A stretch of 64,000 nucleotides of DNA from Pseudomonas laurylsulfatiphila (GCF_002934665.1 NZ_NIRS01000006.1:248001-312000); one strand, 5' to 3'; numbered from the stretch's first letter, positions 44,851-56,242 are shown. Translations and numbers: made by a program. Notes: generated by a model not told the origin, from the sequence alone.

Positions 44851-45909
44851 TCAGATATCAGCGTCAACCAGGTCGTCTTCGGTCTCTTTGACCGCAGAAG
44901 CTTTGGCGTCTGCTACGGATGCCGGGGACAGGAGCTTGTCACGCAGTTGCTTCTCCAGCTTTGCCGCGACGTCCGGGTTGTCCGCCAGGAACTTAGCCGA
45001 GTTGGCCTTGCCCTGACCGATCTTGGTGCCTTCATAGGCATACCAGGCGCCGGACTTCTCAACGAAACCGTGCAGAACACCCAGGTCGATCATCTCACCG
45101 TTGAGGTAGATGCCCTTGCCGTAAAGAATCTGGAACTCGGCCTGACGGAATGGCGAAGCCACCTTGTTCTTCACGACCTTGACGCGGGTTTCGCTACCAA
45201 CGACTTCATCACCTTCCTTCACCGCGCCAGTACGACGGATGTCCAGACGAACCGATGCGTAGAACTTCAGCGCGTTACCACCGGTGGTGGTTTCCGGGCT
45301 GCCGAACATCACGCCGATCTTCATGCGGATCTGGTTGATGAAGATCACCAGGCAGTTGGCGTTCTTGATGTTACCGGTGATTTTACGCAGCGCCTGGGAC
45401 ATCAGGCGGGCTTGCAGGCCCACGTGCATGTCACCCATTTCGCCTTCGATTTCAGCCTTTGGCACCAGGGCGGCCACGGAGTCGACGATGATCACGTCAA
45501 CCGCGTTGGAACGCACCAGCATGTCGGTGATTTCCAGGGCCTGCTCGCCGGTGTCCGGCTGGGAAACCAGCAGGTCGTCGACGTTGACGCCCAGCTTGCC
45601 GGCGTACTCAGGGTCGAGGGCGTGTTCGGCGTCGACGAATGCGCAGGTCGCGCCGGCTTTTTGAGCCTGGGCGATCACGGACAAGGTCAGCGTGGTTTTA
45701 CCGGAAGATTCAGGACCGTAGATTTCAACAATACGGCCTTTTGGCAGGCCGCCGATGCCGAGAGCGATGTCCAGACCCAGAGAGCCAGTGGAAATGGCCG
45801 GGATCGCCTGACGGTCCTGATCGCCCATACGCATTACGGCACCCTTGCCGAATTGACGTTCGATCTGACCCAGGGCCGCAGCCAAGGCTTTCTTCTTGTT
45901 GTCGTCCAT
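44851..45909 (-). CDS. recA: Recombinase RecA
   Basis: A 352-residue recombinase, the usual length. Walker A is [10 protein letters not shown] and Walker B is [16 protein letters not shown]; the L2 loop region [19 protein letters not shown] is intact. The C-terminal acidic tail ([11 protein letters not shown]) is typical. The ATG at 45909 has a GAGGA site. An SOS box lies 41 bases upstream of the start. Confidence 0.98.
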   Translation of the reverse strand: MDDNKKKALAAALGQIERQFGKGAVMRMGDQDRQAIPAISTGSLGLDIALGIGGLPKGRIVEIYGPESSGKTTLTLSVIAQAQKAGATCAFVDAEHALDPEYAGKLGVNVDDLLVSQPDTGEQALEITDMLVRSNAVDVIIVDSVAALVPKAEIEGEMGDMHVGLQARLMSQALRKITGNIKNANCLVIFINQIRMKIGVMFGSPETTTGGNALKFYASVRLDIRRTGAVKEGDEVVGSETRVKVVKNKVASPFRQAEFQILYGKGIYLNGEMIDLGVLHGFVEKSGAWYAYEGTKIGQGKANSAKFLADNPDVAAKLEKQLRDKLLSPASVADAKASAVKETEDDLVDADI

Positions 45910-45949
45910 TAAAGTCCTCACGTAATCAATAAGGCCTGACGGCCAACAC

Positions 45950-45965
45950 CTGTATAAGTAGCCAG
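45950..45965. promoter_or_regulatory. LexA (SOS) box upstream of recA
   Basis: CTGTATAAGTAGCCAG fits CTG-N10-CAG. It sits between the recA start and the pncC stop. Confidence 0.88.
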
Positions 45966-45992
45966 TATTATTCCACAGCGATTCCGGATCGC

Positions 45993-46499
45993 CTACCCCT
46001 GATTTGAGATTTCTGCCGCGGTATAGCGCAGCAGCCCCTCTAGCGCGGCCTTCACCGTTTGTCGGCGCACCTCGTCGCGGTCACCGGCGAAGTGTTGCAA
46101 CTCGCTGAACACTCGCTCGCCCACGCCCCAGGCCAGCCAAACCGTCCCCACCGGCTTGCTCGGCGAACCACCGTCCGGCCCGGCTACGCCACTGACCGCC
46201 ACGGAAAAATACGCGCGACTTTTCTCCTGCGCGCCCCTGGCCATCGCTTCGACTACCTCGCGACTGACCGCCCCCACCGTGGTGAACAACTCCACAGGAA
46301 CATCCAGTTGCAGGTTCTTCTGCAGATTGGAATAGGTGACATAACCGGCCTCGAACCACGCCGAGCTGCCCGGAATACGGGTGATCGCCTCGGCAATCCC
46401 GCCTCCGGTGCAGGACTCGGCCGTGGAAACGTGGGCATTGAGAATCTGCAATTGCCTGCCAAGGTCAGCGGCGAGCTGGGTAATTACTTTCACGGTCAT
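45993..46499 (-). CDS. pncC: Nicotinamide-nucleotide amidase (CinA C-terminal domain)
   Basis: A 168-residue single-domain CinA-C protein, which deamidates NMN in NAD recycling. The active-site region [16 protein letters not shown] is intact, and [19 protein letters not shown] is a second family signature. In pseudomonads it sits next to recA; on its other side lies the tailocin locus of many P. fluorescens-group strains. Confidence 0.94.
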   Translation of the reverse strand: MTVKVITQLAADLGRQLQILNAHVSTAESCTGGGIAEAITRIPGSSAWFEAGYVTYSNLQKNLQLDVPVELFTTVGAVSREVVEAMARGAQEKSRAYFSVAVSGVAGPDGGSPSKPVGTVWLAWGVGERVFSELQHFAGDRDEVRRQTVKAALEGLLRYTAAEISNQG

Positions 46500-46611
46500 C
46501 TCCTGATGGGGCGGGATGGGTTAACCGTACACCAGCAGACCGCACTTGCAAGCGACAGGCCCGATCAAAATGTAAAGAACCAGAGGCTCTGGAAAAGGCC
46601 TGCCGAGGGAT

Positions 46612-46953
46612 TCAATCTTCCACGTCACTGGATTGAACATGACCGACACCCATGCGCTTGGCCGCCCAACGCTCATACAACCCTAAAACTACGTCTGTCC
46701 CGGCCATCGCCGTTAAACAACCACCCGCACAAGCTGCCCAAATGGAAACATTGGCGGCGTGCAGCAGCATGATGACCGAGGCGCCGCAGATCATGCTGGA
46801 GCCAGACCGCAGGCTCAGGCGCCGGACAAGGGGCCAGCCACGAACACCCTCTTTATCGGCACGCCACATTTCACCGGTAACGCCACCAAGTATTGGCAGG
46901 CTGATGACCAGCCAAAGAGGCATGTCCAGCAACGCATATTGCTCAGCGGTCAT
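46612..46953 (-). CDS. Phage/tailocin-type holin
   Basis: A 113-residue membrane protein from the ATG at 46953, which has a perfect AAGGAGG site. Two or three hydrophobic segments are seen (LWLVISLPILGGVTG; the second begins GSSMICGASVIMLLHAANVS). The charged C terminus ends SSDVED. This matches holins placed first in the R-tailocin cluster of P. fluorescens-group strains between the repressor and the tail genes. Here the tail and lysozyme genes are absent, and pncC follows directly. A promoter overlaid by repressor-like repeats lies upstream. Confidence 0.75.
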   Translation of the reverse strand: MTAEQYALLDMPLWLVISLPILGGVTGEMWRADKEGVRGWPLVRRLSLRSGSSMICGASVIMLLHAANVSIWAACAGGCLTAMAGTDVVLGLYERWAAKRMGVGHVQSSDVED

Positions 46954-47007
46954 TTCATGCCTCCTTGAGTGAACGGTCATTCCGTGTTCTTGAATAGACA
47001 GAAAACA

Positions 47008-47036
47008 AGACTATGCATTTACGCATAGACAGTCAA
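47008..47036 (-). promoter_or_regulatory. Candidate holin promoter
   Basis: On the minus strand a -35 TTGACT (47036 to 47031), a 17-base spacer and a weak -10 TAGTCT (47013 to 47008). The spacer carries one operator-like repeat and a second lies just upstream of the -35. Confidence 0.5.
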
Positions 47037-47050
47037 TGCGCAAACGCATA
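47012..47050. promoter_or_regulatory. Two operator-like repeats at the holin promoter
   Basis: TATGCATTTACGCATA (47012-47027) and AATGCGCAAACGCATA (47035-47050) are related imperfect palindromes 23 bases apart, about two helical turns. A third related motif, read on the minus strand as TATGCAAAAACGCAAC, overlaps the repressor start codon near 47863. They are good candidates for binding sites of the PrtR-like repressor. Confidence 0.6.
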
Positions 47051-47081
47051 AACGAAGACCATCCGATGCTTTCAGCAAACG

Positions 47082-47110
47082 AAAAAAAACCCGCTCAGGA
47101 AGCGGGTTTT
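47082..47110 (-). terminator. Terminator of the PrtR-like repressor gene
   Basis: AAAACCCGCT and AGCGGGTTTT arms with a CAGGA loop on the plus strand; on the minus strand a run of eight T follows. It lies 19 bases past the repressor stop and insulates the holin. Confidence 0.9.
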
Positions 47111-47128
47111 ATCTGAACGCTGAGGGTG

Positions 47129-47863
47129 TTAGCGGGCGTACATGCCCCACCAGAAGACATGTCCGAGGATAACAATCGGCTCCTCCTGGATGTCCTGAAA
47201 GGTGTAATCCTCGTCTGGGTGTTCATCGCGATTAAAGCTGCGCAGGCGTATCCCGGTCGGCAGACGATAAAGCTGCTTCACCCGAAGTTGGCCGTTGTGA
47301 TTGATTGCATAAAGGTCGCCGTCAACGATATCGCCAATGCCGCACTTGCCGGCATTCACGCCGACCGTGGCGCCATCGCGCAGTACTGGCAGCATGCTGT
47401 TGCCCCGCACCGTCACGCATTTCGCCTGATCGAACTGCACACCGTTATGGCGCAGACTCCGCTTTCCAAAGCGCAGGCTAGAGCGCTCGCTTTCCTCGAT
47501 AACGAATCTTCCCGACCCTGCGGCCAACTCAACCTCACGAAGAAAAGGAACCGACACCTCATCGTCATCGATAGGGGTATCGTCGTCCCACAGACTTATA
47601 TCCTTGAGTTCCGAATGCACAGGAGCACGCCCGGCATTGGTGGCGGGCGCGACGTCCGCGCGACCTCGCAACTGGTCGGTGCTCACGGAAAAATAGTCGG
47701 CAATTTTCGAAATGTGCCGATCCGAAGGATCGACGATCTTCCCGCTGAGAATGCGCGAGAGCGTGGATTGAGGCACGCCGGTACGACGGTGAAGCTCCGT
47801 GGGGGAGATCCCGTGCTGATCGAGCAATGCTCTTAATACGGTAGATACGTTGCGTTTTTGCAT
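47129..47863 (-). CDS. PrtR-like CI/LexA-type repressor (S24 peptidase)
   Basis: About 244 residues. An N-terminal helix-turn-helix (GISPTELHRRTGVPQSTLSR) is joined to a self-cleaving S24 peptidase domain. The Ala-Gly cleavage site is in VELAAGSGRF, the catalytic Ser in VRGNSMLPVL and the Lys in LRVKQLYRLP. The C-terminal half (IRLRSFNRDEHPDEDY, GHVFWWG) closely matches PrtR, the pyocin repressor of P. aeruginosa, which is inactivated by RecA after DNA damage. It should release the holin in the SOS response. The start could also be the ATG at 47872, three codons upstream; neither has a strong ribosome site. Confidence 0.85.
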   Translation of the reverse strand: MQKRNVSTVLRALLDQHGISPTELHRRTGVPQSTLSRILSGKIVDPSDRHISKIADYFSVSTDQLRGRADVAPATNAGRAPVHSELKDISLWDDDTPIDDDEVSVPFLREVELAAGSGRFVIEESERSSLRFGKRSLRHNGVQFDQAKCVTVRGNSMLPVLRDGATVGVNAGKCGIGDIVDGDLYAINHNGQLRVKQLYRLPTGIRLRSFNRDEHPDEDYTFQDIQEEPIVILGHVFWWGMYAR

Positions 47864-47906
47864 AACCCGCATAGTGCTTGCTCTACTCGAAGAAGACAAT
47901 GCCGAT

Positions 47907-47940
47907 TTGCATAATCGATGCATAACACCATTTTGCATCG
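47907..47940. promoter_or_regulatory. TGCAT-rich repeats upstream of the PrtR-like gene
   Basis: TGCATAATCGATGCA (47908-47922) is an imperfect palindrome, and another TTTTGCATCG lies at 47931-47940. The repeats lie 45-75 bases upstream of the repressor start and may be sites for its own control. Confidence 0.4.
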
Positions 47941-48071
47941 TAAAAGATGTCACCCGGCCGCGATGCCTGCGTCAGGTAGAGCGCCCATGGTAACCTTGCG
48001 CCCATCGCGGAAAAGCCTGGCCATTGCCCCGCTTTTGCCCCACCTCTTTCAACGAGCTTCCTGACAATCCG

Positions 48072-50651
48072 ATGAATAAAGCCGTCTCCGACCTGTCCTC
48101 CCACACACCCATGATGCAGCAGTACTGGCGCCTGAAAAACCAGCACCCGGACCAGCTGATGTTCTACCGCATGGGCGACTTCTACGAGATCTTCTATGAA
48201 GACGCGAAGAAGGCCGCCAAGTTGCTGGACATCACCCTGACCGCCCGCGGGCAGTCGGCGGGGCAGGCGATTCCGATGTGCGGGATTCCTTACCACGCCG
48301 CCGAGGGTTACCTGGCAAAACTGGTGAAGCTTGGCGAGTCGGTGGTGATCTGCGAGCAGGTCGGTGACCCGGCCACCAGCAAAGGACCGGTAGAGCGGCA
48401 GGTGGTGCGCATCATCACGCCGGGGACGGTGAGTGACGAGGCGTTGCTCGACGAGCGTCGGGACAACCTGATCGCTGCCGTTCTGGGTGATGAGCGTCTG
48501 TTCGGCCTGGCGGTGCTGGACATCACCAGTGGCAACTTCAGCGTGCTGGAAATCAAGGGCTGGGAAAACCTGCTGGCGGAGCTGGAACGGGTCAACCCGG
48601 TGGAACTGCTGATCCCGGATGACTGGCCCAAGGACTTGCCGGCGGAAAAGCGCCGCGGTGTACGTCGCCGTGCGCCGTGGGATTTCGAGCGCGATTCGGC
48701 GCTCAAAAGCCTGTGCCAGCAATTCTCGACCCAGGATCTCAAGGGCTTTGGCTGCGAAAACCTGACCCTGGCCATCGGTGCCGCCGGTTGCCTGCTGGCC
48801 TACGCCAAGGAAACCCAGCGCACCGCCCTGCCTCACTTGCGCAGCTTGCGTCATGAACGCCTGGACGACACCGTGGTGCTCGATGGCGCCAGCCGTCGCA
48901 ACCTGGAGCTCGACACCAACCTGGCCGGGGGCCGCGACAACACCCTACAATCAGTGGTGGACCGTTGCCAGACCGCCATGGGCAGCCGCCTGCTGACCCG
49001 CTGGCTGAATCGCCCGTTACGCGATCTGACAGTGCTGTTGGCGCGTCAGACCTCGATCACGTGCCTGCTCGACGGTTACCGCTTCGAAAGACTGCAACCG
49101 CAACTCAAGGAAATCGGCGACATCGAGCGGATTCTTGCGCGGATCGGCCTGCGCAATGCTCGCCCGCGCGACCTCGCCCGCTTGCGTGACGCCCTCGGCG
49201 CACTGCCCGAACTGCAAGTGGCGATGACAGAGCTCGAAGCCCCGCACCTACAGCAACTCGCCAGCATCACCAGTACCTACCCGGAACTGGCGGCACTGCT
49301 GGAGAAGGCCATCATCGACAACCCGCCGGCGGTCATTCGGGATGGCGGCGTACTGAAAACCGGCTACGACAGCGAACTCGACGAACTGCAGTCGCTCAGC
49401 GAAAACGCCGGGCAATTCCTGATCGACCTCGAAGCACGGGAAAAGGCCCGCACCGGCCTGTCCCACCTGAAGGTCGGCTACAACCGCATTCACGGTTACT
49501 TCATCGAGCTGCCAAGCAAGCAGGCGGAGTCGGCACCGGCCGACTATATTCGCCGCCAGACGCTCAAAGGTGCCGAGCGTTTCATTACGCCGGAACTCAA
49601 AGCGTTCGAAGACAAGGCATTGTCAGCCAAGAGCCGCGCCCTGGCGCGCGAGAAGATGCTGTACGAAGCACTGCTCGAAGACCTGATCGCCCAACTGCCG
49701 CCCTTGCAGGACACCGCAGGCGCCCTGGCCGAACTGGACGTCTTGAGCAACCTGGCCGAGCGAGCACTGAACCTCGACCTGAACTGCCCGCGCTTCGTCA
49801 GTGAACCATGCATGCGCATCAGCCAGGGACGCCATCCGGTGGTCGAGCAAGTGCTGACCACGCCGTTCGTGGCCAACGACCTGAGCCTGGACGACAACAC
49901 GCGCATGCTGGTGATCACCGGCCCGAACATGGGCGGTAAATCCACCTACATGCGTCAGACCGCTCTGATTGTGCTGCTGGCGCATATCGGCAGCTTCGTG
50001 CCGGCGGCCAGTTGCGAATTGTCCCTGGTCGACCGCATCTTCACCCGAATCGGTTCCAGCGATGACTTGGCTGGCGGGCGCTCAACCTTCATGGTGGAAA
50101 TGAGCGAAACCGCGAACATTCTGCACAACGCCACCGAGCGCAGCCTGGTGTTGATGGACGAAGTCGGGCGCGGTACCAGCACCTTCGATGGCCTGTCGCT
50201 GGCCTGGGCGGCAGCCGAACGCCTGGCGCATCTGCGTGCCTACACGCTGTTCGCCACCCACTACTTCGAACTGACCGTCCTGCCGGAGGCCCAGCCGCTG
50301 GTGGCCAACGTGCACCTCAATGCCACCGAGCACAATGAACGCATCGTGTTCCTGCACCACGTGCTGCCGGGACCGGCCAGCCAGAGTTATGGCCTGGCCG
50401 TGGCACAGCTGGCAGGCGTACCGACTGAAGTCATTACCCGCGCCCGCGAGCATTTGAGCCGCCTGGAAGACACCGCCCTGCCCCATGAGTCGCCAGCACC
50501 TGCCAAAGGTAAACCGGCGGCTCCACAGCAAAGCGACATGTTCGCCAGTCTGCCGCACCCGGTGCTGGATGACCTGGCCAAGCTCGATCTGGACGACATG
50601 ACGCCACGTCGTGCTCTCGAAATGCTCTATACACTGAAGACACGGATCTAA
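48072..50651 (+). CDS. mutS: DNA mismatch repair protein MutS
   Basis: About 859 residues, the normal length. The mismatch-reading Phe-Glu motif lies in [16 protein letters not shown] near residue 38. The ATPase shows Walker [15 protein letters not shown], Walker [17 protein letters not shown] and the signature [16 protein letters not shown]. The ATG at 48072 gives the family start MNKAVSDL. It is the right border of the usual tailocin site. Confidence 0.97.
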   Translation: MNKAVSDLSSHTPMMQQYWRLKNQHPDQLMFYRMGDFYEIFYEDAKKAAKLLDITLTARGQSAGQAIPMCGIPYHAAEGYLAKLVKLGESVVICEQVGDPATSKGPVERQVVRIITPGTVSDEALLDERRDNLIAAVLGDERLFGLAVLDITSGNFSVLEIKGWENLLAELERVNPVELLIPDDWPKDLPAEKRRGVRRRAPWDFERDSALKSLCQQFSTQDLKGFGCENLTLAIGAAGCLLAYAKETQRTALPHLRSLRHERLDDTVVLDGASRRNLELDTNLAGGRDNTLQSVVDRCQTAMGSRLLTRWLNRPLRDLTVLLARQTSITCLLDGYRFERLQPQLKEIGDIERILARIGLRNARPRDLARLRDALGALPELQVAMTELEAPHLQQLASITSTYPELAALLEKAIIDNPPAVIRDGGVLKTGYDSELDELQSLSENAGQFLIDLEAREKARTGLSHLKVGYNRIHGYFIELPSKQAESAPADYIRRQTLKGAERFITPELKAFEDKALSAKSRALAREKMLYEALLEDLIAQLPPLQDTAGALAELDVLSNLAERALNLDLNCPRFVSEPCMRISQGRHPVVEQVLTTPFVANDLSLDDNTRMLVITGPNMGGKSTYMRQTALIVLLAHIGSFVPAASCELSLVDRIFTRIGSSDDLAGGRSTFMVEMSETANILHNATERSLVLMDEVGRGTSTFDGLSLAWAAAERLAHLRAYTLFATHYFELTVLPEAQPLVANVHLNATEHNERIVFLHHVLPGPASQSYGLAVAQLAGVPTEVITRAREHLSRLEDTALPHESPAPAKGKPAAPQQSDMFASLPHPVLDDLAKLDLDDMTPRRALEMLYTLKTRI

Positions 50652-50793
50652 CGCAGCGGCTTGCAAGCTGTTAGAATCTCGCGCGGTTTGGGATGCTGCT
50701 GGCTAATAGCCTGGCCAGCAGACTATCGCTCCCGAACCTGGCGACCCCTACGAGAAGGGGCGCAGCAAGCCGCGCCTGAGGAGAAAATTAGAA

Positions 50794-51117
50794 ATGACCT
50801 TCGTCGTCACCGACAACTGCATCAAGTGCAAGTACACCGACTGCGTAGAAGTCTGTCCGGTGGACTGCTTTTACGAAGGCCCGAATTTCCTGGTGATTCA
50901 CCCGGATGAGTGCATCGATTGCGCGCTGTGCGAACCTGAATGCCCTGCCGTGGCTATCTTCTCCGAAGATGAGGTTCCGGCCGGCATGGAGAACTTCATC
51001 GAGCTGAACGCTGAGTTGGCCGATATCTGGCCAAACATCACCGAACGCAAGGATCCAATGCCCGATTCCGCAGAATGGGATGGCAAGCCAGGCAAGATCG
51101 CAGACCTCGAACGCTGA
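50794..51117 (+). CDS. fdxA: 7Fe-8S ferredoxin FdxA
   Basis: A 107-residue ferredoxin with the [3Fe-4S] and [4Fe-4S] pattern of Azotobacter Fd[20 protein letters not shown], and [15 protein letters not shown] in the second half. The C-terminal extension [17 protein letters not shown] is typical. The leader between mutS and the ATG contains two hairpins (50695-50720 and 50744-50759). The order mutS-fdxA-rpoS is conserved in pseudomonads. A terminator follows the stop. Confidence 0.95.
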   Translation: MTFVVTDNCIKCKYTDCVEVCPVDCFYEGPNFLVIHPDECIDCALCEPECPAVAIFSEDEVPAGMENFIELNAELADIWPNITERKDPMPDSAEWDGKPGKIADLER

Positions 51118-51134
51118 TTACCCCCGCGTTCGCG

Positions 51135-51159
51135 AAAAAGGCCCCACAAGGGCCTTTTT
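51135..51159 (+). terminator. Terminator of fdxA
   Basis: AAAAAGGCCC paired with GGGCCTTTTT around a CACAA loop, 17 bases after the stop. Confidence 0.92.
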
Positions 51160-51174
51160 GCTTTTCTGCGGGCA

Positions 51175-51302
51175 AAAAAAGGGGCGGTTTGACCCGCCCA
51201 CATTTTTTCCCTATTCCCTGTGTTCCTTTTCATCATCCTGATGAATCGCGTCCTGCGATTTCCATATCCCTCATCCTTGAAGGACGTGTCTGTCCCTCGA
51301 CA
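51175..51302 (-). ncRNA. rsmZ: Regulatory RNA RsmZ
   Basis: A minus-strand RNA of about 128 bases between fdxA and rpoS, the known place of rsmZ in pseudomonads. The transcript should begin TGTCGAGGGACAGACACG near 51302. It carries about nine GGA motifs, several in hairpin loops such as AATCGCAGGACGCGATT and CATCAGGATGATG, and ends in a GGGCGG/CCGCCC terminator with a T run. RsmZ binds several RsmA/RsmE dimers and so relieves repression of secondary-metabolism and biofilm mRNAs. A GacA box lies about 175 bases upstream. A -10-like TAGTAT sits about eight bases before the start. Confidence 0.92.
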
Positions 51303-51474
51303 CAACCTCAATACTAGAGTGTTCCCCTGCGGGATCAATCGCCCCTTGGCGCGAAACCCAGTTGTCACACGTCATTAATAATAAAAAATAGCCATATAAA
51401 TCAAAAAGATAAAAACGAAAGACGTTCAACATGGACGATTGCCAGGGTGTAAAAATAACGAACACTTACGCAAG

Positions 51475-51492
51475 TGTAAGCCTGGGCTTACA
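51475..51492. promoter_or_regulatory. GacA box (UAS) of rsmZ
   Basis: TGTAAGCCTGGGCTTACA is a perfect match to the TGTAAG-N6-CTTACA upstream activating sequence of GacA-controlled RNAs. It is an 18-base palindrome about 175 bases upstream of the rsmZ start. Just beside it, CTTACGCAAGTGTAAG repeats the half-sites. The 170 bases between box and promoter include a strongly AT-rich stretch. Confidence 0.9.
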
Positions 51493-51537
51493 GCACGAAA
51501 CCGAAATCCCGAGGGGAATCGGTCTTCTGGCCAGGCA

Positions 51538-51567
51538 ATAAAAAACCCCGAGTCAGTCGGGGTTTTT
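51538..51567 (-). terminator. Terminator of rpoS
   Basis: AAAACCCCGA and a TCGGGGTTTT arm around GTCAG, with T runs on the minus strand. It begins 22 bases past the rpoS stop and also separates it from rsmZ. Confidence 0.92.
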
Positions 51568-51588
51568 CATGCCATCGCAGTGAGTGTC

Positions 51589-52596
51589 TTATTGGAACAG
51601 CGACTCACTCGACAGACCATTTTTTTCCAGGATCTCGCGCAGTCGCTTCAAGCCTTCCACCTGAATCTGCCGGACCCGCTCACGGGTCAGGCCGATTTCC
51701 AGGCCGACGTCTTCAAGGGTGCTGCTTTCATGACCGCGCAGGCCGAAGCGGCGTACAACCACTTCGCGTTGCTTGTCGGTCAGTTCCGAGAGCCATTGAT
51801 CGATGCTCTGGGACAGGTCGTCATCCTGCAACAGTTCGCATGGATCGGTCGGGCGGTCGTCAGTCAGGGTGTCGAGCAGGGTTTTATCCGAATCCGGACC
51901 CAGCGAGACGTCGACGGAGGAAACCCGCTCGTTAAGGCCGAGCATACGCTTGACCTCTCCCACCGGTTTTTCCAGCAGGTTGGCGATTTCTTCGGGTGAG
52001 GGTTCATGGTCGAGTTTTTGCGTCAGTTCCCGCGCAGCCCGCAGGTACACATTCAGCTCTTTGACCACATGGATCGGCAGCCGGATGGTCCGGGTCTGAT
52101 TCATGATTGCGCGTTCGATGGTCTGGCGAATCCACCAAGTCGCGTAGGTCGAGAAGCGGAAGCCGCGTTCCGGATCGAACTTCTCCACCGCCCGGATCAA
52201 GCCGAGGTTGCCCTCTTCGATCAGGTCCAGCAGCGACAGCCCACGATTGACGTAGCGTCGGGCGATTTTCACCACCAATCGCAGGTTGCTTTCAATCATG
52301 CGCTTGCGCCCGGCCGGATCGCCACTTTGCGACAGGCGCGCAAAATGAACTTCCTCTTCGGGTGATAGCAGGGGAGAGAAACCAATTTCATTGAGATACA
52401 ACTGCGTGGCATCGAGTGCCCGCGTGTAGTCAATGTACTTGTGTTGTTTCAACGATGCGGAGTGTTTGGATTTGGCACGAACGGAAGGTGGAGCCGCCCC
52501 TTCATCATTCGACATCGAATCCGTATCGATGCTGCTCTCCATCAGGAGAACCTCATCGTCGATGTCAAACTCCGGCACTTCTTTACTGAGAGCCAT
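51589..52596 (-). CDS. rpoS: RNA polymerase sigma factor RpoS
   Basis: A 335-residue sigma-70-family factor for stationary phase and stress. The start [20 protein letters not shown] is that of pseudomonad RpoS. Region 2 reads [20 protein letters not shown] and [19 protein letters not shown]; region 4 [20 protein letters not shown] and [17 protein letters not shown]. The nlpD-rpoS order is conserved, and a major rpoS promoter usually lies inside nlpD. Confidence 0.98.
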   Translation of the reverse strand: MALSKEVPEFDIDDEVLLMESSIDTDSMSNDEGAAPPSVRAKSKHSASLKQHKYIDYTRALDATQLYLNEIGFSPLLSPEEEVHFARLSQSGDPAGRKRMIESNLRLVVKIARRYVNRGLSLLDLIEEGNLGLIRAVEKFDPERGFRFSTYATWWIRQTIERAIMNQTRTIRLPIHVVKELNVYLRAARELTQKLDHEPSPEEIANLLEKPVGEVKRMLGLNERVSSVDVSLGPDSDKTLLDTLTDDRPTDPCELLQDDDLSQSIDQWLSELTDKQREVVVRRFGLRGHESSTLEDVGLEIGLTRERVRQIQVEGLKRLREILEKNGLSSESLFQ

Positions 52597-52700
52597 TGTT
52601 ATAGTCCTTTGGTGAGTTCGACCTCAAGCTCAAGCGGCGCCTTTCTCCCTGGCAACGCTGGAGCCTGTCCCCTCTACGTGAGGAACAGGCTGGTAAGCGA

Positions 52701-53558
52701 TCAACGACGTGGCAGGAATTGCAGCGGATCTACAGGTTTACCTTGGCGGCGAATCTCAAAATGCAGTTTCACCCGGTCTGTACCCGTTGACCCCATTTCG
52801 GCAATTGTCTGTCCGACCTTGACCTGCTGCCCCTCCCGAACCAACAACCTGCGGTTATGTCCGTAGGCACTTACGTAGGTTTCACTGTGCTTGATGATCA
52901 CTAATTCGCCGTAGCCCCTTAAGCCACTCCCGGCGTATACCACCGTCCCATCAGACGCAGCTAAAACAGGCTGTCCCAAATCTCCGGCGATATCAATTCC
53001 TTTATTCAAACTACCGTTTGAAGAGAATTTTCCAATCAGAATGCCATTAGATGGCCATCCCCAGCCGGTCGGGGCTGGTCCCGGAGGAGGCAACGGAGCG
53101 GGGGCAGGCTTGCTCGCGACGGACGGTACAACCGTCGTTGTGCTGGTGGTCGTACCGTTTGCCGAACGACGGATGACCGTGGTTTTACTCGACGACGAAG
53201 GTGTTGAACTGGACGAACTGACCACAGCCGTCGACGTTGAATCGGTTCGACCATCAAAGCGAATCGTCTGACCCGGATGGATGGTGTAGGGCGCTGGAAT
53301 ATTGTTTCGGGCCGCAAGGGCCTTGTAGTCCCAGCCGTAACGGAAGGCAATGGAAAACAGGGTGTCCTTGGGACGCACCACGTATTGCCCGGTGGTCACG
53401 GCCGGACGCTGAGCCGCGGCATTGTTGCGATCCACGACACGAACATCGCTGGATTTGTTGCTGGAACAACCGACCAGCAATGTACTCAAGACAAGGCCAG
53501 TCACCAGGCGCTGAAAGCTCGTTTTACTCATACGCTGCGCAATGACTGTGAGACTCAC
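52701..53558 (-). CDS. nlpD: NlpD-type LysM/M23 lipoprotein
   Basis: About 285 residues from a GTG at 53558, which has a GGGAG site; an ATG at 53531 is an alternative. The lipobox is LLVGCSS. A LysM domain (YVVRPKDTLFSIAFRYGWD) binds peptidoglycan, then a Ser/Thr-rich linker leads to an M23 domain. In that domain the first zinc His is replaced (LNKGIDIAGDLG), so it is the degenerate form that activates amidases (AmiC) during division rather than cutting itself. It also hosts the rpoS promoter region. Confidence 0.92.
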   Translation of the reverse strand: MSLTVIAQRMSKTSFQRLVTGLVLSTLLVGCSSNKSSDVRVVDRNNAAAQRPAVTTGQYVVRPKDTLFSIAFRYGWDYKALAARNNIPAPYTIHPGQTIRFDGRTDSTSTAVVSSSSSTPSSSSKTTVIRRSANGTTTSTTTVVPSVASKPAPAPLPPPGPAPTGWGWPSNGILIGKFSSNGSLNKGIDIAGDLGQPVLAASDGTVVYAGSGLRGYGELVIIKHSETYVSAYGHNRRLLVREGQQVKVGQTIAEMGSTGTDRVKLHFEIRRQGKPVDPLQFLPRR

Positions 53559-53769
53559 CCGCCGCTCCCTCTGTGGTGGCTGAAAATGTGAAATACCGGA
53601 GTCCGGTATGAACTGTCGCAAGTATAACGGGCCGTGCACGCTTTACCTTTAATGTGGCGAATCGCTGTCGCGCACACGTTTGCTGCCTGAAGATGAATCC
53701 CGTTGAAGCAATCGATGCCGCTGTAAGACAAAGGCAATCGAAGAGAATTCAGCGCGCCGAAACAAATGC

Positions 53770-55183
<1,414 letters not shown>

Positions 55184-55196
<13 letters not shown>

Positions 55197-56242
55197 GGGC
55201 TGTCCGTCTGCCCCACCGGCACCAGATCAACAAGCTCGCGCACCAATACGGTGGCGAAGCATCCGGCCGGCAGGACGAATTCCAGTTGCAGAATGTCAGG
55301 CTCGGGATAATGCCACGTCAACCCGCCAATGGGCAGCCGCAGGATGCGACGTTCGTGGCTCATACCGGCGTTGATCAGCCAATCACGCAAATCCGCTTCG
55401 CGTGCGGCGATGGCCTGCTCCAGTTCATGGACAGCGCCCGTGGCCGGCGAGTCACCTTCGCCCCACTGCGGACCGGTCGGGTGTAGATCAAGAATCGCCA
55501 GGCGCGGGTCGCTGCACTCGGCTTCGCCTGCCGGGAAAAAGCTGCGGCTGTCGGTGAACGCCAGCAGATCGCCCACCTGGGCACGCTGCCAGGTGCCGTC
55601 GGCGACACGTGCGGCCAATACCTGGTTGAACAGAAAACTGCGCGCTGTGGAGAGCAGCCGCGAGCGCACGTTGCGCTGCTCGGGCAAGGCCTTGCGCGCG
55701 GCCCAGGCACGAGCATCGACGACGTTGCCGCCGTCATGGCCGAAACGCTGGGCGCCGAAATAATTGGGGATGCCTTGTTTGACGATCAGTTGCAGACGCT
55801 CTTCAAGCGCAAGCTTGTCACCGACCAATTGCGTCAGGCGCAAGGTGAAGCCGTTGGCAGAGTGCGCGCCACGTTGCAGCTTGCGCTTGTGGCGGGCGGT
55901 CTTGAGGATCTTCAGCGTATCGTTTTCGGCGGCTGTCAGATCAGGATCGGCCTTGCCCGGCAACTGCACGCTGAACCACTGGCGAGTCAACGCCTGACGG
56001 TCCTTGAGCCCGGCATAACTGACGGTACGCAATGGCACACCCGCAGCCTTCGCAATCCGTCGCGCCGCTTCTTCAGTATTCAGGCCGCGTTTTTCCACCC
56101 ATATCCACAGGTGCTCACCTTCACCACTCAGTGGAATGTCGAGGACTTCGTCGACCTGGAAATCTTCCGCGATCGCTTTCAGGACGGCCGTGCCGAGGGC
56201 CTCGCCGTAAGCCCGCGGGCCGAGCAATTGCAGTTCGTTCAT
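55184..56242 (-). CDS. truD: tRNA pseudouridine(13) synthase TruD
   Basis: A 352-residue pseudouridine synthase for U13 of tRNA-Glu. The catalytic Asp lies in [18 protein letters not shown]. The TruD insertion domain occupies the middle ([17 protein letters not shown]). It overlaps the ispF stop by four bases and surE by 13, so it is part of a tight operon. Confidence 0.95.

Noticed and set aside
44704-45912. Plus-strand frame of 402 codons opposite recA
   Set aside because: An antisense shadow of recA and the end of recX.
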